NCBI GenBank assembly: GCA_031256755.1 | Contig: JAIRPZ010000039.1 | Coordinates: forward strand, 1 to 7,329 | Origin: Planctomycetaceae bacterium | GTDB taxonomy: Bacteria > Planctomycetota > Planctomycetia > Pirellulales > Thermoguttaceae | Reading direction: 5' to 3' | Length of the DNA stretch: 7,329 nucleotides | Shown: positions 1-4,819 of the stretch, piece by piece | How positions within the stretch are numbered: position 1 is the stretch's first letter | How the letters are laid out: every line of letters begins with the position of its first letter | Notes under the pieces: model-generated | The model's input: the letters and a program-made list of their open reading frames with translations, nothing else | What the model was told of the DNA's origin: nothing | Database searches by the model: none | Program-made: the position numbers and the translations under genes

Positions 1-132
1 GGAATAAAAATTACGGCAGGCGGCAATACGGCACCGATCATAAAACCGTCGCCGTCACCGATCATAAAGCAACCGGTGTTGGACAGCAGCGACAGAACTT
101 ACGCTGATGCAGGTATGAGCAGCGGCTGGTAA
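1..132 (+). CDS. C-terminal end of a protein entering from the left edge (partial, unidentified)
   Basis: Frame 1 is open from the first base to a TAA at 130-132, giving 43 residues. The tail is Pro- and Ser-rich (API-IKPSPSP-IIKQP) and ends in GMSSGW. CCG and GCA codons are frequent, as in the clear genes of this window. A 13-bp sequence (caccgatcataaa) occurs at 32-44 and again at 56-68. The 24-bp step is a multiple of three, so the protein has two copies of a P-I-I-K unit. This points to a low-complexity linker or tail. Frame 3 is also open for most of the stretch, so the frame choice rests on codon use and on the in-frame repeat. No function can be assigned. Confidence 0.4.
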   Translation, partial: GIKITAGGNTAPIIKPSPSPIIKQPVLDSSDRTYADAGMSSGW

Positions 133-168
133 TCATTGCTGGAGAGATGCTATTTTGAGAGCGGAAGA

Positions 169-203
169 CAGTCCTTGCCGGACAGGCAGTCCTGCCGGAC
201 GGG
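169..203. repeat. Two-copy tandem repeat of 18/17 bp
   Basis: CAGTCCTTGCCGGACAGG (169-186) is followed directly by CAGTCCTGCCGGACGGG (187-203). The copies differ by one deleted T and one substitution. Each copy contains GTCC...GGAC, so each could also form a small hairpin. Function is unknown. Confidence 0.7.
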
Positions 204-210
204 CATATTT

Positions 211-233
211 TTAATTGATAATTGATAATTAAA
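211..233. repeat. AT-rich direct repeat (aattgat units)
   Basis: The stretch reads as overlapping copies of a TGATAATT/AATTGAT unit and is bounded by TTAATT and AATTAA. It abuts the palindrome that starts at 236. It may be part of the same intergenic repeat element. Confidence 0.5.
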
Positions 234-235
234 TA

Positions 236-313
236 GACGGCAGATTGCAGACAGCAGACCGCAGCAGAGAAATTCCCTTTCTTGCTGCCGTCTGCAAACT
301 GCTGTCTGCCGTC
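236..313. repeat. 78-bp imperfect palindrome (gacggcaga ... tctgccgtc)
   Basis: The outer arms are GACGGCAGA (236-244) and TCTGCCGTC (305-313). Inside them the two halves repeat GCAGAC/GCAGAA-type words on one side and TCTGC/CTGCTG words on the other, meeting around AAATTCCC (270-277). As RNA it could form a long, interrupted hairpin on either strand. It resembles dispersed intergenic repeats (REP- or MITE-like); copy number elsewhere cannot be judged from one window. Confidence 0.6.
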
Positions 314-350
314 TTCTCCCACTGCCCGTGCGGCAGCCCCCCCCGCTCTC

Positions 351-372
351 TCTGAAAAGAAAGATTTTCAGA
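351..372. repeat. Perfect 8-bp inverted repeat, TCTGAAAA-6-TTTTCAGA
   Basis: TCTGAAAA (351-358) pairs with TTTTCAGA (365-372) across a six-base loop. It overlaps the first ACAGGAT heptamer of the next element and is followed by a T run at 378-384. On the plus strand that order resembles a terminator for the partial gene at the left edge, but it lies about 220 bases beyond that stop codon. Confidence 0.45.
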
Positions 373-460
373 CAGGATTTTTTTAAAACAGGATTTACAT
401 GATTTTCAGGATAATTAAAAGGAACTCAAAAATATCCTGTTTTATCCTGTGAATCCTGTC
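371..460. repeat. Inverted array of ACAGGAT heptamers
   Basis: The left arm carries ACAGGAT or near copies at 372, 388, 397 (ACATGAT) and 406 (TCAGGAT). The right arm carries the complement ATCCTGT at 434, 444 and 453. Within each arm the main copies are 9-10 bp apart, close to one helical turn. The arms face each other across about 21 AT-rich bases (413-433). I know ACAGGAT/ATCCTGT arrays as recurrent intergenic repeats in several unrelated bacterial groups. Their role is not settled. Confidence 0.75.
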
Positions 461-495
461 AAAAATTATTTCTGTCAAAAACTAACAACGTGAGT

Positions 496-1093
496 GTCTT
501 GTCTTAAACCAGTTGTCTTGCTATTTTTTTCTGGAATTTGTTAATGTATGAGTAAGATACAATTCCCGCCCGTCAAGGATGACTTATGAATGACTTTCAT
601 TGTTCTCCAATGTCCGCACACAACATTTTACACCGAATACACCTTATAACACCTGCAAACCCGGCGTGAAAGCCGCTATCCGCAAACAATCCGTGAACGG
701 CAGCGGTGTGCGAGCCATTTCCCGCTGTCCCGGAGTTGATAAAAACAGGGTGATAGCAGAATTAAAAAAGAAGCCGACATATAAGCAACGTCAACAAAGA
801 AGATTTCAAGACGCAGTCCGGCGGTAAAATCCGTGTTGAAATGGATGAAATGGGGAAAACGGCAATTATGTGTATGATGCAAGAATAGATTCAGACAAGT
901 TTGTGGTCAGCAAAAAGAACACGCAAAAAATAGAGCGAAAGCATTTGTCGTTGCGGACTTGGTGCAGCCGGCTGGTTCGCAAAGGGATTCGCTTTCCCAA
1001 AACGGAATGAATGCACAAAATCGTCATCGGATTGACAATCAATTATTGCTTCTTCATCTCCTATGGCTTAATACAATAGGTTTAAGACGCGAC
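496..1093 (+). mobile_element. Decayed IS1-family insertion sequence
   Basis: The ends form a terminal inverted repeat. The left end has GTC-TT-GTCTTAAACC-AG-TTGT (496-515). The complement of the right end has GTC-GC-GTCTTAAACC-TA-TTGT (1093-1074). The central ten bases are identical and two mismatched pairs interrupt the rest. Between the ends lie fragments of an IS1-type transposase in the expected order, and the last stop codon (1077-1079) falls inside the right repeat, as is usual in this family. The exact outer boundaries and a target duplication could not be fixed. The element cannot move on its own because its transposase is broken. Confidence 0.8.
590..1079 (+). pseudogene. IS1-family transposase (InsA/InsB), broken by frameshifts, stops and an internal deletion
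   Basis: Reading starts at ATG 590 after AAGGATG. It gives MTFIVLQCPH, matching the start of the InsA zinc finger. After a frameshift comes the helix-turn-helix part, VNGSGVRAISRCPGVDKNRVI, ending in ELKKK (to 773). A second shift gives GGKIRVEMDEMG (about 823-855), the start of the InsB catalytic region with its first Asp. A large part of the catalytic core is then missing, and a third shift gives KKNTQKIERKHLSLRTW and RKGIRFPK, the InsB C-terminal region with its conserved Glu. A TGA (1008-1010) interrupts this frame, which continues as MHKIVIGLTINY to a TAG at 1077-1079. The assignment rests on motif order and spacing compared with IS1 InsA and InsB as I remember them. Confidence 0.82.
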
Positions 1094-1103
1094 CAAACTT
1101 GGC

Positions 1104-1116
1104 GGCACGGAGTGCC
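1104..1116. repeat. Small hairpin GGCAC-GGA-GTGCC between IS remnant and vWA gene
   Basis: A perfect 5-bp stem with a three-base loop lies 11 bases beyond the right IS repeat. No T run follows, so it is not a convincing terminator. It may simply be a remnant of flanking DNA. Confidence 0.3.
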
Positions 1117-1127
1117 ATACGGCAATC

Positions 1128-1156
1128 TGGAATCAAGGTCCGGTTTCGGATATAAT
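1128..1156 (+). promoter_or_regulatory. Possible promoter of the vWA gene
   Basis: TATAAT (1151-1156) matches the -10 consensus exactly and lies 32 bases before the start codon. The hexamer 17 bases upstream, TGGAAT (1128-1133), matches the -35 consensus at only three positions. The call therefore depends on the -10 box and on its position between the IS remnant and the gene. Confidence 0.35.
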
Positions 1157-1188
1157 CACCGGAGACAAACATAGACGCAGAGAAATGT

Positions 1189-2214
1189 ATGTTCGAGCGA
1201 CCGTTTTATCTTTTGCTGCTTTGGCTGATACCGCTGTTAGGGCTGCTTTTATGGTATGCCTTTCAACAAAAGCGAAGAGATGCCGCCGCTTTTCTTGATG
1301 AACCGATGCTTGTCCGGCTTATGCCGGCTTTTGATGCCGCCCGCAGTATACGACGTTCCCTGCTGCTGTTGCTCTCCCTTATGTCAGGCATTTTCGCCGC
1401 CGCCGGTCCGCAGTTCGGCACATATTACGAAGAGGTCTCCCGAAACGGAGTCGATGTGTTCATCCTGCTCGATGTCTCCCGATCAATGCTTGCCGAAGAC
1501 ATTTTGCCCTACCGCCTTCAACGGGCAAAATCCGATATTCGCGACTTGCTGGAACGCGTGACCGGCGACCGCGTCGGTCTCATCGTTTTTGCCGGAAAAC
1601 CAATCCTGAAAGTTCCGCTGACAACTGATCAGCCGTTTTTTCTTCATATTTTAGAATCGGTCAATACAGATTCCGCTCCCCGCGGCGGAACGGCTGTCGG
1701 TGATGCCGTCCGGTCAGCATTAAGAGCCATGCCGCCGGAAGCCGGCAGGCAAAGAGCGATTGTTTTGATCACGGACGGCGAAGATCAGGAATCTATGCCG
1801 CTGGATGCCGCAAAAGATGCAGCAGCACAGAACGTCAAGATTTTGACCGTTGGTCTCGGCGATCCGAATGAAGGAGGCAGAATTCCAATTCGGGATAAAA
1901 ACGGCAATTTATCTTACCTGAAATATGAAGGAAAAGAGGTTTGGACAAAACCGGACGAACAAACACTGATGGAAATGGCACGATTAACGAAAGGCGCACA
2001 CGTTCCGGCAGGCATCAATTCCTTCGATCTCGGTCAGATTTATGCAGATTCCATCGGCAAAATGCAGGGAAATTCCGATCATGCGGATAAGCCGGAACAC
2101 CGTAAAAAATTCCGTCACCAATACCAGATATTTCTTGCCGCTGCTGTATTGGGTTTACTTCTGTATGCCGCTGTGCCGGAATATCCGCCGCACCACCGGA
2201 AACATTTAATTTAA
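1189..2214 (+). CDS. Membrane-anchored von Willebrand factor A protein (BatA/BatB type)
   Basis: This 341-residue protein has two N-terminal hydrophobic segments (about residues 6-24 and 57-73), a vWA domain (about 88-290) and a C-terminal membrane segment (about 313-329). The metal-ion-dependent adhesion site is complete: D95-V-S97-R-S99, T168 in RGGTAVGDA, and D196 in ITDGED. The order TM-TM-vWA-TM and the length fit BatA/BatB (Aer-locus) proteins. In the Bacteroides Bat system these bind divalent metal and protein partners at the membrane, and they usually sit beside MoxR ATPase, DUF58 and TPR genes. None of those partners lies in this window; upstream is an IS remnant and downstream a convergent gene. 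An in-frame stop at 1153-1155 leaves ATG 1189 as the only reasonable start. Its ribosome site is weak (AGAGAAA). The substrate is unknown. Confidence 0.88.
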   Translation: MFERPFYLLLLWLIPLLGLLLWYAFQQKRRDAAAFLDEPMLVRLMPAFDAARSIRRSLLLLLSLMSGIFAAAGPQFGTYYEEVSRNGVDVFILLDVSRSMLAEDILPYRLQRAKSDIRDLLERVTGDRVGLIVFAGKPILKVPLTTDQPFFLHILESVNTDSAPRGGTAVGDAVRSALRAMPPEAGRQRAIVLITDGEDQESMPLDAAKDAAAQNVKILTVGLGDPNEGGRIPIRDKNGNLSYLKYEGKEVWTKPDEQTLMEMARLTKGAHVPAGINSFDLGQIYADSIGKMQGNSDHADKPEHRKKFRHQYQIFLAAAVLGLLLYAAVPEYPPHHRKHLI

Positions 2215-2254
2215 CGTCCGCCATTAACACTGCTGCCCGGCACTTTTACGGACG
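2215..2254 (+). terminator. Weak inverted repeat between convergent genes
   Basis: CGTCCG (2215-2220), directly after the vWA stop codon, pairs with CGGACG (2249-2254) across a 28-base loop and is followed by CGTTTT. The position is right for a terminator of the plus-strand gene, but the loop is long and the T run short. A second small stem, CCGGA-CTTT-TCCGG (2262-2275), lies inside the end of the facing gene. Confidence 0.25.
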
Positions 2255-2258
2255 CGTT

Positions 2259-4100
2259 TTACCGGACTTTTCCGGCATTGACACCGGCAGCAAGTTTGGT
2301 GTACTTTGCGGCATGCTCCTTATCGCCGAGTTCGTGATACATTTTCGACAAATTTGCATAAGGAATCGCTAATGCCTCCTTGCTCATCGTGTTTCCTTGG
2401 ACCGCCCGCTCAATCTGACGCAGTCCCCGTTCCGTCAACAAGATAGATTCTTCCCGTTGATCCGTAACCCAGTAAGAAACGCCCATACTGACAAGCGTGA
2501 CTCCCATTTTTCCAAGTGCATCGGTATCCATTTTCGGCAGCAGTTTTTCAAAAATCGGTTTCGCCAAATCAAACCACATAATGGCTGCCCGATGATTTTG
2601 ATTGACAATGGCGTGAATCGAACCAAGCCGGAAATACAGCCGTCCCAGCAAATACATGTCCATATCGCTGCTGCGGTTTTTGATGCCGATTTCCATATAT
2701 TTCGCCGCTAATTCACCATTTTTGAGTGCCGATGAGTATTGTTTCCGAAACTGAAATATCTGTACGGCATCATAAAGCGCAATGCTGGTATCCCAATGAT
2801 ATTTGCTTTCCAAAATCGGGTCTTTGACATTTTTAATCAGTTGATTTCCGGCATCGAGAATATCTTCGATATACAGATCAATGTTCAGTTTTTCCGGTAC
2901 GGCAACGAGCGTTGCCAATGCACACGAAGCAATTTTGAAAGGGTATTCCCGTGAATACCGTTTTGCAGCGGCAATTTCCGGGTCTTTTGCCAAAAATTTT
3001 GCCCGCTCGATCCATTTGGTAATGGCTTCTTCTTTTTTATCCCACTTTCCCCAAGCGATGACTTTTGCGGTTGCCAGATGGGCTTCAAACAACACATCTT
3101 TTGCGGCTAACCGGATCGCCGGACTGGTATGTTCCAGCAGCGCACCGGCTAACTTAATGGCATCGGCATGACATTCATAAGCCAATTCGTAATCGGGATT
3201 CCGGCTTGTACGGTAGACCTCGCCGAGCATCGTCAACGCTCTGGCTTTTTCGTGAGGATACCGCTCGCAAATGCCGACGGTTGCCTGAAGGTACTGTTTT
3301 GCTTCTTCAATCCGGTTCATCTGAATCATGGCTTCGGCAAATGTCAAATGGTACCCCGGTTTCTGTTCATCAAGGCGGATGGCTTTTTCGCAATTGAGTA
3401 AAGCGGATTCGATATTTCCTTCTTTCAAATTAATTTGTGCCATCAGCCAGTATCCACGGGCATTGTCCGGTTTCAGACGGATCGCATCCCGAATATCCCG
3501 TTTTGCTTCTGTCGGCTGATCGGGCAGTACCGCTTCGGCACGGAGAATAAACGGATCAGCCGATACCGGTTCAATGCCGAGTTGCCGGACAAGATAGCCG
3601 CCGTTCTCATCTTTGCCGGCAAACAGTAAAATCACCCCCTTTTCGGGAAAGACCTCGCCGATAATTTCACCGGACTCGTCAGGAATCAGCACCGGTTTTG
3701 ATTTGAGCAGTTCGGATTGCAGCACGGCGCGAACCTGCCCTTCGGGAAAAGGAATGTCCAGTTGAACCACGATGGATCGGACAATATTTTCCTTAAGGGT
3801 CACTTCAATGTGATTAAGAGGTTCCTTTGAGTAAAGCCGCACGGTCGAATCGCCGACGGACGTTTCCCGAAGCGGGTCTTTCCAGTAATGGGTTAATTGC
3901 TCGGCCGTGGTCGTACCGGGTGAAATTTCCAAAAAGACCGCCGTTTCAACCGGCGGATGGTACGGATCGATTGACCTGCTGCGGTCGGCATCTTTTGTCT
4001 GCGGTACAGACGCAGGGGCGGGAGCATCCTCGCAAAAAACCGGAGATGCGCCCGTTAATACAAGCAGGACAAGCACAAATATCCGAATAAACCCGATCAT
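2259..4100 (-). CDS. Secreted tetratricopeptide-repeat protein of a planctomycete-like type
   Basis: From ATG 4100 the protein has 613 residues. This start is chosen because GGAG (4109-4112) lies eight bases upstream and because it puts a clean signal peptide (IRIFVLVLLVLTGASPVFC, about residues 5-23) at the N-terminus; an upstream in-frame start (4178) would bury it. Residues 50-182 form a domain I cannot name, starting FLEISPGTTTAEQLTHYW. It resembles a small beta-rich module and includes the segments IIGEVFPEKGVILLF and GIEPVSADPFILRAE. TPR units follow at about 183-212, 213-246 and 247-280, then a long helical region with the segment AKVIAWGKWDKKEEAITKW (about 345-363), and a last TPR-like unit near 576-606. 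It probably acts outside the cytoplasm as a protein-binding scaffold. Being next to the SLBB export gene suggests a role in export or assembly of surface polysaccharide; that is inference. Confidence 0.85.
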   Translation of the reverse strand: MIGFIRIFVLVLLVLTGASPVFCEDAPAPASVPQTKDADRSRSIDPYHPPVETAVFLEISPGTTTAEQLTHYWKDPLRETSVGDSTVRLYSKEPLNHIEVTLKENIVRSIVVQLDIPFPEGQVRAVLQSELLKSKPVLIPDESGEIIGEVFPEKGVILLFAGKDENGGYLVRQLGIEPVSADPFILRAEAVLPDQPTEAKRDIRDAIRLKPDNARGYWLMAQINLKEGNIESALLNCEKAIRLDEQKPGYHLTFAEAMIQMNRIEEAKQYLQATVGICERYPHEKARALTMLGEVYRTSRNPDYELAYECHADAIKLAGALLEHTSPAIRLAAKDVLFEAHLATAKVIAWGKWDKKEEAITKWIERAKFLAKDPEIAAAKRYSREYPFKIASCALATLVAVPEKLNIDLYIEDILDAGNQLIKNVKDPILESKYHWDTSIALYDAVQIFQFRKQYSSALKNGELAAKYMEIGIKNRSSDMDMYLLGRLYFRLGSIHAIVNQNHRAAIMWFDLAKPIFEKLLPKMDTDALGKMGVTLVSMGVSYWVTDQREESILLTERGLRQIERAVQGNTMSKEALAIPYANLSKMYHELGDKEHAAKYTKLAAGVNAGKVR

Positions 4101-4196
4101 TCCATGGTCTCCAACACACCGTAAACTAACACACTGTGCGGCGAGCATAACGTTTTTTGCAAAATTCTCCAAGACCAATTGCGGCAGCGTGTCCGG

Positions 4197-4685
4197 TTAT
4201 CTTCTTCCTGAACTGAACATAGGAACAGAACGGCGCGGCAGCGACTGGTAATAATGCAAATGCTGATTGTAATACGCCGCGCTGGACGAACTCGGTGTCT
4301 CCCGCGGGGGCTGTAGCAGCGTGCGGTTCGGGTCAAGCCCTGCACCGGCTCTGCCGGTCAGGTTTTGCGCACCGGCATCGCCGATCAAATTCTGCATACC
4401 GGTACCGCCGCCGCCTGCTGCCATGGCCGCCGTTGCCTGCTGCAACGCCTTTAATCGATTTGCCTGCGCCGCGGACTCTCTCATCGAATCCATATGCGGT
4501 TTGACGCTCCCCAAATAGTTGCCAAGACCGCCTGTTGGCTGATCTCTGTCGAACATCCGCATCCATGGGCTGATCGCCGGCGGCAACTGTGCGGAAACGG
4601 TGCTGCTCATTGTCAACAAAACGGTCAAAACAACCGCAGCAACCGGTAAAACTCCCGAAAAAGAACGGAAAAATTTTGTCAACAT
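4197..4685 (-). CDS. Small secreted protein with a Gly/Ala-rich middle and a tandem nonapeptide, function unknown
   Basis: The product has 162 residues from ATG 4685. The start is set by an excellent ribosome site, GGGAGGT (4691-4697), five bases upstream. Residues 1-32 form a signal peptide ending in a typical VSA cleavage site. The mature chain begins QLPPAISPWMRMFDR and continues with NYLGSVKPHMDSMR, a helix rich in Gln, Ala and Arg (about 68-88), a Gly run (GGGG, 91-94), a tandem nonapeptide (QNLIGDAGA 98-106, QNLTGRAGA 107-115), a Ser run (132-135) and an aromatic tail YYNQHLHYYQSLP (138-150) with a basic end. I recall small planctomycete proteins with a similar PPxISPxL...Y...VRP start and a Tyr-rich end, but know no function for them. 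The gene lies 96 bases before the TPR gene and shares its strand and promoter. Confidence 0.8.
   Translation of the reverse strand: MLTKFFRSFSGVLPVAAVVLTVLLTMSSTVSAQLPPAISPWMRMFDRDQPTGGLGNYLGSVKPHMDSMRESAAQANRLKALQQATAAMAAGGGGTGMQNLIGDAGAQNLTGRAGAGLDPNRTLLQPPRETPSSSSAAYYNQHLHYYQSLPRRSVPMFSSGRR
4341..4394 (-). repeat. 27-bp in-frame tandem duplication inside the small secreted protein gene
   Basis: Bases 4368-4394 and 4341-4367 each encode a nonapeptide of the form Q-N-L-x-G-x-A-G-A. Seven of nine residues are identical, while several third codon positions differ. The duplication is therefore not brand new and has kept its protein sequence. Confidence 0.7.
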
Positions 4686-4690
4686 CGTAC

Positions 4691-4697
4691 ACCTCCC
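4691..4697 (-). promoter_or_regulatory. Strong ribosome-binding site of the small secreted protein
   Basis: GGGAGGT on the minus strand sits five bases before ATG 4685. It decides between this start and an upstream non-ATG start 27 bases earlier, which would place the ribosome site inside the coding region. Confidence 0.8.
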
Positions 4698-4710
4698 GAA
4701 ATATCTCTGC

Positions 4711-4739
4711 AAAAAAACTGTTGCAAAAATCCTGCAACA
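4711..4739 (-). terminator. Hairpin plus seven Ts in the leader of the small gene (possible attenuator)
   Basis: On the minus strand TGTTGCA (4739-4733) pairs perfectly with TGCAACA (4725-4719) across a seven-base loop. One G follows, then seven Ts (4717-4711). This is the form of a short intrinsic terminator. It lies between the predicted promoter (4753-4781) and the start codon at 4685, so transcripts from that promoter must pass it. It could also stop read-through from the SLBB gene. The stem is short and only moderately GC-rich, so the strength is uncertain. Confidence 0.6.
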
Positions 4740-4752
4740 ACCTCACGATTGG

Positions 4753-4781
4753 ATTATCCTCTGTAAACCAGTCCTTGTCAA
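4753..4781 (-). promoter_or_regulatory. Near-consensus sigma-70 promoter for the small gene and TPR gene
   Basis: On the minus strand TTGACA (4781-4776, six of six) is followed after exactly 17 bases by GATAAT (4758-4753, five of six). Transcription should start near 4746, giving a leader of about 60 bases that contains the hairpin and the strong ribosome site. It lies wholly in the gap between the SLBB stop and the small gene. Confidence 0.75.
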
Positions 4782-4796
4782 GTCTCTTACCGATCA

Positions 4797-4819
4797 AAAT
4801 TTCGATCAAATCGAAATTT
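4797..4819 (-). terminator. Perfect 10-bp palindrome at the SLBB stop codon
   Basis: AAATTTCGAT (4797-4806) and ATCGAAATTT (4810-4819) pair without mismatch across a three-base loop. The element overlaps the TAA stop of the SLBB gene and ends 15 bases before the -35 box of the next promoter. The stem is AT-rich and the following T run is short, so it is either a weak terminator for the SLBB gene or a binding site for a dimeric regulator. Confidence 0.55.

Larger units (their letters stand above)
133..495. other. Gene-free, repeat-rich intergenic stretch
   Basis: No convincing gene lies here. The stretch holds, in order, a 17-18 bp tandem repeat, an AT-rich direct repeat, a long imperfect palindrome, a small GC hairpin (CTGCC 322-326 with GGCAG 332-336), a run of eight Cs (337-344), an 8-bp hairpin (351-372) and an inverted heptamer array. 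The density of unrelated repeats suggests a tolerated landing zone between genes, next to the insertion-sequence remnant that follows. Confidence 0.6.

Noticed and set aside
62..322. Minus-strand reading frame of 86 codons
   Set aside because: It runs through the tandem repeat and the palindrome, has a Cys-rich low-complexity product and overlaps the plausible gene end at 1-132. It is most simply a by-product of the repeats.
371..460. Heptamer array as a CRISPR array
   Set aside because: The repeats are only 7 bp, spacers are 2-3 bp and the orientation inverts halfway, which does not fit CRISPR.
762..773. A6G run (TTAAAAAAG) as a programmed -1 frameshift site of the IS1 transposase
   Set aside because: IS1 uses an A-run for a -1 shift, but here the downstream homology continues in the opposite (+1) frame, and that frame has a stop at 763-765. 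The element is also broken at several other points, so this is decay.
475..1102. Target-site duplication around the IS remnant (aaact words on both sides)
   Set aside because: Only five bases agree and the outer ends of the element cannot be fixed, so the match may be chance.
959..1174. Plus-strand reading frame crossing the right end of the IS element
   Set aside because: The transposase homology in this stretch is in a different frame, and the reading frame runs across the terminal repeat into unrelated DNA.
2397..4251. Several plus-strand reading frames of 63-114 codons opposite the TPR gene
   Set aside because: They lie wholly antisense to a long frame with a signal peptide and TPR structure, and have no domain-like products of their own.
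4333..4809. Minus-strand reading frame of 158 codons overlapping the small secreted protein gene
   Set aside because: It starts upstream of the promoter, crosses the leader hairpin and has an irregular Arg/Cys-rich product. The other frame has the ribosome site, the signal peptide and the in-frame duplication.
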